Source: Petrosia ficiformis (taxonomy: Eukaryota > Porifera > Demospongiae > Haplosclerida > Petrosiidae). Taken from it: a stretch of 64,000 bases of DNA. A model generated the notes under the pieces. That model did no database searches. It was not told where the DNA came from and worked only from the letters and a program-made list of their open reading frames with translations. The stretch lies in assembly GCA_947044365.1 (NCBI GenBank), contig OX345650.1, positions 1,686,673 through 1,750,672 of the forward strand. The letters are read 5' to 3'. This document shows positions 31,679 to 42,283 of the stretch, piece after piece; the stretch's first letter is position 1; each line of letters starts with the position of its first letter. Both the position numbers and the translations under genes were made by a program.

Positions 31679-33323
31679 TTAATTCACATCTATAACAGTG
31701 AAAGTACTTTCAGGATATTGTTCTTCTTGTCTACTCTCAAAGATATGATCATATGTAGCTTTTACAACAGCATGAACTTCATAATCTTCATCCTTATTTC
31801 TTCTTTGATACCATCTAGCAATGAATATATATATAATCATTCCTATGATACATATACCAATCTGTATTAACAATACCCAGAAACTACAAGATACAGGACC
31901 ACCAATATTCCAAAAGGTGAAGATACGACCAATGTTTATATACAAAGTACGAAGGAACCAAAATCTACCTACAATCATTCCACTCATATTTGCTGGAGCT
32001 TGACTGATTATGAATTCCAGTACATTGAGGTTGATTAGTACATCTGCAAGACCAGAAGGAATGCTATAATATAAAAATGAGATTTGTACAAGATCATCTC
32101 TTGTTGATGGTAAGGATGTAGCACATACAACATCTCCTGGTGTGACAAAATGTCCAACAAGTTCAAGGACTATCATACAAAGTAGTGCTATTAATATTAA
32201 AATGTAAGAGACACCTATGGCTCTCAATGCTTTTAGTATGAAGTATTCTATTTTGGGAATTAATGGAATAATGATTAAGTCGAAGAGTGGTATCAATAGG
32301 ATGATTTGACTTCTGAATCCCAAGTATAATGCATATGATCCCTGACCATTAAGAGCAGTTGTGGCTGTGTTGACATATCTCACAACACCAGAAGTAATCA
32401 CATGATAAAATGGAATGTAGAATCCAAATGTACTAAGTATCACTGCTACAATCCTCCAAAATGTTTTTTACATTCTCTACATCCTCTTCTGAAAATGGAC
32501 CACCATATTTCCTCTTCCCAAGATCCACTCGAGAAGGTATTTTATTCTCCCAGTATGTCAAAGCACTTCTATACATACAAGCCATACTTTAACACAATAT
32601 AAACTATTTTATATGGATTATTCTTCTGTGTACCAACCAATTCGTAATAGTTATGAAAACAAGCATGTAGGCAAAGAGCTATATACTGATATGATGAGAA
32701 ATATCATAATTCCTATAATTAGAATAAAATTAATTCTGAATCATTACTACTTCCCATACCAATTCCTATTACTGCTCCTAAGACGAATCCCCATACAGTC
32801 CAGTGTACAAAAGCTCTTGCATGTGTGTTTGGTTTATCCCTTAACTGATCCAGTCCATAAGCAGGTATGTTTGTAAAGAGTCCTGCAAATCCTATTATCA
32901 ATAATAACAATGCCACACCTGATATTCCATACTTTGCTATATTAACAGGTAGAACGGTCCACATGTTCCATACTGAATACAATAACTAATACACTGTAGT
33001 AGAATACCACACCAACATGACCATAAACTCAAATTAATAGCTTTTTCTCTACCAATTATAGTATCAGCTAACCATCCAATTAATGGAAAAAGTACTGCTA
33101 AGATAGTAACCTCAATCTCACGAAATATTTGAATACTAGCATCATCAATATCTGGTATAGGTTCAAAGCAAGATGACTTTTCAGCATTTGTTACAAGTTC
33201 AGAAATAATGTTTGAGCTAATTAGAAAACACAATCCTGCAATAATAGTAAAGAGAACCAGTAACCTTGCTGGAAGGTTCATTTTATGACTCTTGAGCTTT
33301 TTGATATACATTTTGATGTACAT
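31679..33323 (-). pseudogene. U11: POT-like transporter, several indels
   Basis: Same subtype as U19 (leader MYIKMYIKKLKSHKMNLP, tail STFTVIDVN). Lesions compared with U19: inserted bases at 32950 (GGTAGAACGGTCCACATG), breaks in helix 6 near 32690-32730, loss of codons for KSPEN near 32572 (TTCTATACATACAAGCC), an extra T in the VKTFWRI codons near 32465, and small in-frame losses in loop 7-8 and helix 10. The three longest open pieces are 32937-33323, 32719-32982 and 31679-32443. Confidence 0.9.
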
Positions 33324-34182
33324 CTATGAACTAGCTATCCTCCATCAAATTAGTTGTGATATAAGTATATATAGGTAAAGTAAACTCTGCTGGAGTTACT
33401 AGTAAGTGACTGCATCTCAAGTGATAGGTAAAATCTGCAAGTGTCGCTTATACATACACGTGGGAGGGTTCTCCAAATGCCAGTTATCATAATTGATAGT
33501 ATTATAAGTGTGTGTTATACTAATGAACTATGACCTATTATATATATTTACAGTGTCACATGATACTGTAGTATCTATATGCACATACATGTATACTAAC
33601 AACTATGTATAAATAATGATTGTCGTTGATATAATGTGTAATACATTATATATATCAGAATATGGTAGCAAAGTATGTTAGCAAAGTAAACACTTGCATA
33701 TAATCCTGCATAAGTATATTTTCTAGGTGTTTGTGTACAGTGTGTGTAGTACATTATAGTAAGTGTAGTATAGTATAGTATAGTATAGTAAGTGTGGTAC
33801 AGTACAGTATAGTACAGTATAGTACAGTACAGTATGATGCCTGTTTGGTAACACTATACAATTACTATCTACACTGAGTTAACTGTAGATGTACAGTACA
33901 GTATAGTAAGTGTAGTACAGTACAATATAATATCAGCTTGTTGTACTATAGAAGCAGGGTTTGGTAAAAGAGAAAGCTTAAAGTGGAAAAAATGTTTTAA
34001 AGAATCACAAGTCTGGCCGAAAGTCTTAGTGTTTAATAAATTATGACATTAATCATTAGATAGGAATAAGATGTTTCCTTTCTTACTCATTACGAGTTGA
34101 TACATTAGCAAAAAGCTTTGCTTTTACTTGAGTATCAATTCTTGATATGTTCAGTACCATTGTCACTAAGAGATATGTTGAA
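33324..34182. other. 5' flank of U11, CAGTA array, cassette
   Basis: No gene. CAGTA array at 33735-33945. The stretch 33740-34180 is nearly the same as 70-499, including the same insertion site of the hAT-like element that follows. Confidence 0.65.
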
Positions 34183-34573
34183 CAGCGGCGTAGCCAGACA
34201 CTAGATATTACCCGAGCAGAGTTTGGGTACACAAAGTGCCGTGAAAGTTTCGTGTTTAATTAATTATTCATATTGGGTGTGGGTCAATTTTTTGCATTGT
34301 TTTAATTTAAAATGAATGATTATGATATCAAAGAAAAATGTCAGTTGCAGTGGATTTTTGGTGTTTCACAATTAGTGCTTTTTAGTATTTTGTCACTTCT
34401 CTTGCTTTTATACTGAAGTAGCAAGTCTGATTTTCATGAGAATCAATGATTCAAAATGTATGATGAGATTCAGCAGTTGCCTGGGCACAGGTGACTGTGA
34501 AGGTTCCCTGGGCATATGCTCAGGCTCGCCCCACCAACCCCCCCACCCCCCACCCATCTTGGCTACGTGACTG
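34183..34573. mobile_element. hAT-like non-autonomous element, both ends present
   Basis: Left end CAGCGGCGTAGCCAGACAC; the right end GGCTACGTGACTG reads CAGTCACGTAGCCAAGATGG on the other strand. The CAGNGGCGTA-type terminus is common in animal hAT elements. The flanks ATGTTGAA and ATGGCAAA are consistent with a decayed 8-bp duplication; the older copy at 500 has ATGTCAAA on its left. A run of C residues (CCCCCCACCCCCCACCC) precedes the right end. A 69-codon minus-strand frame here shows no known domain. Confidence 0.7.
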
Positions 34574-34954
34574 ATGGCAAAGGGCAAACATGGAAAACGG
34601 ACATCATCAGGCCACACCCAATTTGGCTAGTTAATTATAATCAAAAATATTATTAAGAAGTAATATCAAAAATACTAAACAACATATACTTGTAGTACAT
34701 TAACATGTCAGTGTGTAGTGTAATGGAAAACACAGTTACTATAGATTGGGAAATCTTTACTGATAAATAAATTTTGCTGCTACTTCCATCAACATAAATT
34801 ACCATTCTTGAATTGTTTTTTTTTACCATAAAAAATCCTGATCTATAGTATGTTACATGTATGTATATACACAGGTACGAGTGGTTAGTGTATGTATAAC
34901 TTGATGCATATTATAACAGATCCACATAATGATACACACATGCATACGCATAGC
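34574..34954. other. 3' flank of U12
   Basis: No gene. Cassette with inverted-repeat arms at 34738 (ACTATAGATTGGGA) and about 34837 (TCCTGATCTATAGT), one mismatch in the right arm. Confidence 0.65.
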
Positions 34955-36595
34955 TTAAAGAACTGAAAGTACTTTGTACGTACATTCGGAATACTGTTCT
35001 TCTTGTCTGTTCTCAAGGATATGATCATATGTTGCATTTACAACAGCATGAACTTCGTAATCTTCATTCTTACGTCTTCTTCGATACCATCTAGCAACAC
35101 ATATATATATAATCAATCCTATGATACATATACCAATCTGTATTAACAATACCCAGAAACTACAAGATACATGAGCACTAAACTTCCAAAACATGAACGT
35201 ATGTCCAATGGTCACATACAAAGCATGAATGAACCAAAGTGTACCTACAATCATTCCACTCATGTTTGCTGGAGCTTGACTGATTATGAATTCCAATATA
35301 TAGAGCTTGAAAAGTGCATGTGCAAGACCAGAGAATACTAAAGGAATGATATAATATAAAAATGAGATTTGTACAAGATCATCTCCTGTTGATGATAAGG
35401 ATGTAGCACATACAACTTCGGGCGTGACAAAATGTCCAACAAGTTCAAGGACTATCATGAAAAGTAATGCTATTAATAATAAAATGTAAGAGACACCTAT
35501 GGCTCTCAATGCTTTTAGTAGGAAGTATTCTATTTTTGGATGCAATGGAATAATAACTAGCTCAAAGAGTGGTACCAATAGGATGATTTGACTTTCCAAT
35601 CCCAACCACAATGCAGATGATCCATGACCATTAAGAGCGGTTGTGGCTCCTTCAAATGTGTTTATGTATCTCACAACACCGTCAGTAATCACATGATAAT
35701 ATGGAATAAACAATCCAAATGTACTAAGTATCACTGCTACAATCCTCCAAAACGTTTTTACATTCTCTACATCCTCTTCTGAAAATGGACCACCATATTT
35801 ACTCTTCCCAAGATCTACTCGAGAGGGTATTTCATTCTCCCAGTATGTGAAAGCACTTCTATTCTCGGGACTCTTGTGATACAAGGCATACTTTATCACA
35901 TTATAAACTATTTTGTATGGATTATTCTTCTGTGTACCAACCAGTTTATAATAATTATAAAAACAAGCATGTAGACAGAGAGCTACCGATATTAAGAGAA
36001 ATATCATAATTTCTGTAATTAAAAGAAACTCTGAATCACTACTACCTCCTGTACCGATTCCAATTGCTACTCCTAAGAAGAATCCCCATACAATCCAGTG
36101 TATAAAAGCCCTTGCATGTGTGTTTGGCTTATCGCTTAACTGATCCAGTCCATAAGCAGGTATGTTTGTAAAGATTCCTGCAATTCCCAGCATCAATAAT
36201 AACAGTGCCACAACTGATATTCCATACTTTGCTATATTAACAGGTAGTCCACATGTTCCATACTGAATACTATAACTAATACACTGTAGTAGAATACCAC
36301 ACCAACATGACCATAAACTCAAATTAATAGCTCTTTCTCTACCAATTATAGTATCAGTTAACCATCCAATTAATGGAAAAAATAGTCCAAACCCAACCAC
36401 GTAAAATATATTTTGAATATTGGTATGAACATTATCTGGTATAGCTTCAAAGCAAGATGACTTTTCAGGATATGTTACAAGTGAAGATATAATGTTAAGT
36501 TTCAATCCATAACACATTGCTGCAGCAATAACAAAGAGAACCAGTAACCATGCTGGAAGGTTCATTTTACGACTCTTGAGCTCTTTGATATACAT
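34955..36595 (-). CDS. U12: POT/SLC15-like MFS transporter, intact
   Basis: 546 codons from MYIKELKSRKMNLPAW. The frame is open for 37 more codons upstream (to 36706), but those codons come from the flank shared by all units and hold no conserved residues, so I take the conserved Met. Helix 1 is of the AAMCYGLKLNI type. Helix 2 is three residues shorter (YVVGFGLFFPL) than in U14 (YVVEFTILGLFFPL). Loop 9-10 reads HFVTPEVVCATS, also short. HPKIEYFLLK replaces FPKIEYFILK after helix 8. The tail ends TYKVLSVL, a possible class I PDZ ligand. POT blocks are intact; ExxER is absent. The nearest relative is U14. Confidence 0.85.
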   Translation of the reverse strand: MYIKELKSRKMNLPAWLLVLFVIAAAMCYGLKLNIISSLVTYPEKSSCFEAIPDNVHTNIQNIFYVVGFGLFFPLIGWLTDTIIGRERAINLSLWSCWCGILLQCISYSIQYGTCGLPVNIAKYGISVVALLLLMLGIAGIFTNIPAYGLDQLSDKPNTHARAFIHWIVWGFFLGVAIGIGTGGSSDSEFLLITEIMIFLLISVALCLHACFYNYYKLVGTQKNNPYKIVYNVIKYALYHKSPENRSAFTYWENEIPSRVDLGKSKYGGPFSEEDVENVKTFWRIVAVILSTFGLFIPYYHVITDGVVRYINTFEGATTALNGHGSSALWLGLESQIILLVPLFELVIIPLHPKIEYFLLKALRAIGVSYILLLIALLFMIVLELVGHFVTPEVVCATSLSSTGDDLVQISFLYYIIPLVFSGLAHALFKLYILEFIISQAPANMSGMIVGTLWFIHALYVTIGHTFMFWKFSAHVSCSFWVLLIQIGICIIGLIIYICVARWYRRRRKNEDYEVHAVVNATYDHILENRQEEQYSECTYKVLSVL

Positions 36596-37329
36596 CTGTA
36601 AGCTATTCTCCAATGATTCTCGACAAATTAGTCTTTTACTGCAACTCAAGTATAGGTAAAGTAAACTGTGCTGGTATGTACATGTAGGAGGACTTGGATA
36701 CAACAACTGTATTGTGGGACTTGCTCCATTGACTATTAATGTCTATATATGTAAGTTATTGTGAACAAGCACTATGCAAAGCAAACTAGCAAGTGTGTGT
36801 TATACTAATGAACTATACTGTATTATTATATACACAGTGTCACATGATAGTGTAGTATCTATTATGTACATATACTATATATAAATAATCACTATCATTG
36901 TTATAATGTGTAATACACATTATAATTGTATATGTATATATATATATATATATATAATTATATATTTATATTTATATATGTATATGTATAGTGGAGTGTG
37001 TCTGCACTATGTTAACTATACATTGTACAGTAATGTACAGTAAGTGTAGTACAGTACAGTAGAGTGCAGTACAGTATAGTAAGTGTAGTACAGTACAGTA
37101 GAGTGCAGTATAGTATAGTAAGTGTAGTACAGCACATTATAGTAAGTGTAGTACAGTACAGTAGAGTGGCAGTACAGTATGTTTGATAACACTATACAAG
37201 CAGTATAGGGAAGTGTGTCTACACTGCGTTAACTAACTGTACATGTACATGTACAGTATACTAAGTGTACAGTACAGTATAATATCAACTAGGTTGTACT
37301 ACACTAGAGGGGTTTGGTTGTGACTTGTG
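36596..37329. repeat. 5' flank of U12, (TA)n and CAGTA minisatellite
   Basis: (TA)n-rich stretch 36925-36990. The array at 37005-37290 has a regular longer unit, AAGTGTAGTACAGTACAGTA plus GAGTGCAGTACAGTATAGT, repeated three to four times. The junction GGGTTTGGTTGTGACTTGTG into U13 is the same as that at U6. Confidence 0.75.
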
Positions 37330-38259
37330 AGATACATCAAATGTGTTGATGTATGTCATAACAGAAGTAATAACATGATAATGGGGAATAAATAATCCAG
37401 ATGTACTAAGTATCACTGCTACAATCCTCCAAAACGTTTTTACATTCTCTCCATCCTCTTCTGAAAATGGACCACCATATTTACGCTTCCCAAGATCTAC
37501 TCGAAGGGTATTTCATTCTCCCAGTATGTGAAAGGACTTCTATTCTCGAGACTCTTGTGATACAAGGCATACTTTAACACATTATAAACTATTTTGTATC
37601 TTCTGTGTACCAACCAGTCCATAATGATTATAAAAACAAGCATGTAGGCATAGAGCTACTGATATGAAGAGAAATATCATAATTCCTGCAATTAGATCAA
37701 ATTCTGAATCATTACTACTTCCTGTACCAATTCCTATTACTGCTCCTAAGAGGAATCCTCATACAATCCAGTGTAAAAAAGCCCTTGCATGTGTGTTTGT
37801 TTTATCCTTTAACTGATCCAGTCCATTAAGCAGGTATGTTTGTAAAGATTCCTGCAATTCCCAGCATCAATAATAGCAGTGCCATACCTGATATTCCATA
37901 CTTTGCTGTATTAACAGGTAGTCCACATGTACCATACTGAATACAATAACTAATACACTGTAGTAGAATACCACACCAACATGACCATAAACTCAAATTA
38001 ATAGCTCTTTCTCTATCAATGGAAAAACTAGCCTGTAAACTCAACCGTGTAAAATATGTTTTGAATAGTTGTATCTGGTATCTGGTATAGGCTCAAAGCA
38101 AGATGACTTCTCAGGATTTGTTACAAGTGAAGATATAATGTTAAGTTTCAATCCATAACACATTGCTGCAACAATAGCAAAGAGAACCAGTACCCATGCT
38201 GGAAGGTTCATTTTACGACTCTTGAGCTTTTTGGTATACATCTGTAAGTTATTCTCCAA
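37330..38259 (-). pseudogene. U13: POT-like transporter, 3'-truncated and frameshifted
   Basis: Contains the N-terminus (38041-38259, helix 1 AAMCYGLKLNIISS), then a deletion of the helix 2 region (CCGTGTAAAATATG then CTAGCCTGTAAACTCAACC), helices 3-4 (37826-38044), and helix 5 to helix 7 with further indels (a base insertion at CCATTAAGCAGG, loss of the NNPY codons at 37598). It ends inside helix 7 at the breakpoint shared with U6. Helices 8-12 are missing. Confidence 0.9.
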
Positions 38260-39253
38260 TGATTCTAAACTAATTAGTCTGACTGTAACTCAAGTATAGG
38301 TAAAGTAAACTCAGCTGGAATGTAAGACTTTGATACAATATGCAGTTGTATTGACTATGAATGTCTATGTAAATTATTGTGAACATATTAGTTTCAGTAT
38401 GCTATCTATAGTATCACGTATGTGTTATACTAATGAACTATAACCTATTATATATACACAGTGTCACATGATAGTGTAGTATCTATATGTACTTTATACT
38501 AACAACTATGTATAAATAATCATTGTTATTGCTATAATGTGTAATACATATTATAATTATATATATGTGTATCAAAATATAGGGAAGTATGTCCACACTG
38601 AGTAAACTGTATATGTATATAGTACAGTATAGTAAGTGTAGTACAGTATAGTATAGTATCAGCTTGGTAGTACTATACAGGCAGAGTTTAGTAAGAGATA
38701 AACCTTAAAGTGGAAATTACATTTGAAATAACACCTGTCTTTGTTGACTACTGTGGCAGTATCCGCTAGCAGTGAGTTGATACACCAGCAATGAGCTTTT
38801 ACTAGAGTATCAACTCTTGATATGTTCAGTGCCATAGTCACTAAGAGAGACTCAATGCTATGTCAAATGACAAACTTGAACATTATCAGCCACACCCAAT
38901 TTGACTCGTAATTAATTATATTAATGATAATTAAAAATATCAAGAACAGCAAATTTGCAACAAATTATAAAAAAGAAATATCACAAATATTAAACAACAT
39001 ATACTTGTAGTACATTAACATGTCAGTGTGTAGTGTAATGGAAAACACAGTTACTATAGATTGGGACAGATAAATAAATTTTGCTGCTATTTCAATCAAC
39101 ATAAATTACAATCTATGAACTTTTTTACCATAAAAATCCCAATCTATAGTATATGTTACATGTATGTATATACATAGGTACTAGTGGTTAGTGTATGTAT
39201 AACTTGATGCATATTATAACAGATCTACATACTGATACACACATACATATAAC
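38260..39253. other. intergenic cassette between U13 and U14
   Basis: No gene. A short CAGTA array near 38615-38660, shared cassette with ATCCGCTAGCAGTGAGTTGA as at 21370, and the U14 3'-flank inverted repeat at 39053-39150 with exact arms ACTATAGATTGGGA and TCCCAATCTATAGT. Confidence 0.65.
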
Positions 39254-40930
39254 TTAAAGAACTGAAAGTACTTTTAAAGTACTTTCAGAATATTGTTCTT
39301 CTTGTCTATTCTCAAAGATATGATCATATGTAGCTTTTACAACAGCATGAACTTCATAATCTTCATCCTTACGTCTTCTTTGATACCATCTAGCCACAAA
39401 TGTATATACAATCAATCCTATGGAACATATAACAATCTGTAATAACAATACCCAGAAACTACAAGATACATGACCACTAATCTTCCAAAAGATGAACATA
39501 TGTCCAATGGTCACATACAAAGCATGAATGAACCAAAGTGTACCTACAATCATTCCACTCATGTTTGCTGGAGCTTGACTAATTATGAATTCCAATATAT
39601 AGAGCTTGAACAGTGCATGTGCAAGACCAGAGAATACTAAAGGAATGGTATAATATAAAAATGAGAGTTGTACAAGATCATCTCTTGTTGATGGTAAGGA
39701 TGTAGCACATACAACATCTGGTGTGACAAAATGTCCAACAAGTTCAAGGACTATCATAAGAAGTAGTGCTATTAATATTAAAATATAAGAGACACCTATG
39801 GCTCTCAATGCTTTTAGTATGAAGTATTCTATTTTTGGGAATAATGGAATAATAACTAGCTCAAAGAGTGGTACCAATAGGATGATTTGACTTTCCAATC
39901 CCAACCACAATGCAGATGATCCATGACCATTAAGAGCAGTTGTGGCTCCTTCAAATGTATTGATGTATCTCACAACACCATCAGTAATCACATGATAATA
40001 TGGAATAAATAATCCAAATGTACTAAGTATCACTGCTACAATCCTCCAAAATGTTTTTACATTCTCTACATCCTCTTCTGAAAATGGACCACCATATTTA
40101 CGCTTCCCAAGATCTACTCGAGAAGGTATTTTATTCTCCCAGTAGGTCAAAGCACTTCTATTCTCGGGACTCTTGTGATACAAGGCATACTTTAACACAT
40201 TATAAACTTTTTTGTATGGATTATTCTTCTGTATACCAACCAGTTTATAATAATTATAAAAACAAGCATGTAGGCATAGAGCTACTGATATGAAGAGAAA
40301 TATTAAAATTCCTGTAATTAGACCAAATTCTGAATCATTACTACTTCCTGCCTTTCCTGTACCTATTCCAACTGCTTCTCCTAAGAAGAATCCCCATACA
40401 ATCCAGTGTAAAAAAGCCCTTGCATGTGTGTTTGGCTTATCCCTTAACTGATCCAGTCCATAAGCAGGTATGTTTGTAAAGATTCCTGCAATTCCCAGCA
40501 TCAATAGTAACAATGCCACAACTGATATTCCATACTTTGCTATATTAACAGGTAGTCCACATGTACCATACTGCATACTATAACTAATACACTGTAGTAG
40601 AATACCACACCAACATGACCATATACTCAAATTAATAGCTCTTTCTCTACCAATTATAGTATCAGTTAACCATCCAATTAATGGAAAAAATAGTCCTAAG
40701 ATAGTAAACTCAACCACGTAAAATATATTTTGAATATTGGTATGAACAATATCTGGTATGGCTTCAAAGCAAGATGACTTTTCAGGATTTGTTACAAGTG
40801 AAGATATAATGTTAAGTTTCAATCCATAACACATTGCTGCAACAATAACAAAGAGAACCAGTAACCATGCTGGAAGGTTCATGTTACGACTCTTGAACTC
40901 TTTGATATACATCTGTAAGTTATTCTCCAA
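39254..40930 (-). CDS. U14: POT/SLC15-like MFS transporter, intact
   Basis: 558 codons from MENNLQMYIKEFKSRN; the second Met (40912) corresponds to the start in U2. It is the longest intact member: helix 5-6 loop carries an extra KAG (GTGKAGSSNDSEF). Loop 9-10 is HFVTPDVVCATS. Ile replaces Thr in VGIQKNNPY, and KKVYN replaces KIVYN. Helix 9 has LLLMIVLEL where others have LLCMIVLEL, losing a Cys. The tail ends LKVLSVL. All POT blocks are intact. The 5' and 3' flanks are complete, so by arrangement it is among the best candidates for an expressed gene. Confidence 0.85.
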   Translation of the reverse strand: MENNLQMYIKEFKSRNMNLPAWLLVLFVIVAAMCYGLKLNIISSLVTNPEKSSCFEAIPDIVHTNIQNIFYVVEFTILGLFFPLIGWLTDTIIGRERAINLSIWSCWCGILLQCISYSMQYGTCGLPVNIAKYGISVVALLLLMLGIAGIFTNIPAYGLDQLRDKPNTHARAFLHWIVWGFFLGEAVGIGTGKAGSSNDSEFGLITGILIFLFISVALCLHACFYNYYKLVGIQKNNPYKKVYNVLKYALYHKSPENRSALTYWENKIPSRVDLGKRKYGGPFSEEDVENVKTFWRIVAVILSTFGLFIPYYHVITDGVVRYINTFEGATTALNGHGSSALWLGLESQIILLVPLFELVIIPLFPKIEYFILKALRAIGVSYILILIALLLMIVLELVGHFVTPDVVCATSLPSTRDDLVQLSFLYYTIPLVFSGLAHALFKLYILEFIISQAPANMSGMIVGTLWFIHALYVTIGHMFIFWKISGHVSCSFWVLLLQIVICSIGLIVYTFVARWYQRRRKDEDYEVHAVVKATYDHIFENRQEEQYSESTLKVLSVL

Positions 40931-41220
40931 TGATTATAAACAAATTAGTCTGACTGTAACTCAAGTATAGGTAAAGTAAACTCAGCTGGAATGTAAGACT
41001 TTGATACAATATGCAGTTGTATTGACTATGAATGTCTATGTAAATTATTGTGAACATATTAGTTTCAGTATATATGCTATCTAGTATCACATGTGTGTTA
41101 TACTAATGAACTATAACCTATTATATATACACAGTGTCACATGATAGTGTAGTATCTATATCTATATCTATATGTATATTAGAATATAGTGAAGTGTGTT
41201 TGCACCGAGATAACTGTACA
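40931..41220. other. 5' flank of U14
   Basis: Conserved upstream block and AT-rich sequence with TATCTATATC repeats. Almost identical to 38280-38480 upstream of U13, a local duplication. No gene. Confidence 0.6.
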
Positions 41221-41670
41221 TATACAGTACATACTGTAAGTGTAGTACAGTACAGGAGAGTGCAGTACAGTAGAGTGCAGTACAGTACAGTATTATAGTG
41301 TAGTACACTGTAGTACAGTAGAGTGTAGTATGTTTAGTACAGTACAGTATAGTAAGTGTAGTACAGTACAGTACAGTATAGTAAGTGTAGTACAGTACAG
41401 TATAGTACAGTATAGTAAGTGTAGTACAGTACAGTATAGTACAGCAGAGTGCAGTACAGTACAGTATTATAGTGTAGTATATACACTATAGTACAGTATG
41501 GTACAGTAGAGTGTAGTACAGTGTAGTACAGTACAGTATAGTAAGTGTAGTACAGTACAGTATAGTACAGTACAGTGCAGTACAGTACGATACCTGTTTG
41601 GTAACACTTGTTTGGTACATGTACAGTACAGTATAGTAAGGGTAGTACAGTACAGTATAATATGAACTTG
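41221..41670. repeat. long CAGTA/TACAG minisatellite
   Basis: About 450 bases of AGTACAGTACAGTATAGT units with AAGTGT spacers repeated at about 40-base intervals. Comparable to 4830-5190. Generates a spurious 116-codon Tyr/Cys/Leu-rich frame. Confidence 0.85.
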
Positions 41671-42283
41671 GTTGTACTATACAAGCAGGGTTTGGTAAAT
41701 GAGAAAGCTTTAATAGTCTTAAAGAATCATAGGTGAGGCTGAAAGTCTTAGTGTTTAAATTATGACATCATTAGATAGTAATTATAATGAAATTTTTATG
41801 TGGAGAAATTGAAGACGTTTTCTTTAAGTTATGTATCGTAACTAACTTTGAACACCTGTCTTACTGTGGCAGTGTCCACCTGCAGTCAGTTGCTACACCA
41901 GCTTTACCTGAGTATCAACTGTTGATATGTTCAGTGCCACAGTCACTAACAGAGACTCACAATGCTATGTGTATTAATCTCAACACAACAACAGGCCACA
42001 CCCACTTTGATTAATTAATTAATTATATAAAAACAAGATTAAAAAAATAATGTCAGTGTGTAGTGTAATGGAAAACACAGTTACTATAGATTGGGAATTT
42101 TTTACTGATAGATAAATTTCACTGCTAGCTTCTTCCACAACAAAATTACTGTGAAAAAAATCCCAATCTATAGTATCAGTGTTACATGTATGTATATACA
42201 CAGGTACTAGTGGCTAGTGTATGTATAACTTGGTACATATTAAACAGATCCACATACTGATACACACATACATAATGCATAGT
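41671..42283. other. cassette and 3' flank of U15
   Basis: No gene. Shared cassette with a shortened middle. The 3' inverted repeat at 42083-42174 has arms ACTATAGATTGGGA and TCCCAATCTATAGT and a loop of about 64 bases, the shortest in the array. Confidence 0.65.

Noticed and set aside
34408..34617. 69-codon minus-strand frame crossing the right end of the hAT-like element.
   Set aside because: Gly/Trp-rich part is the translated poly-C run, and the frame extends beyond the element border.
36596..36706. 37-codon N-terminal extension of U12 and 14-codon extension of U20.
   Set aside because: The extra codons lie in the shared 5' flank, contain stops or shifts in sister units, and add no helix or signal peptide.
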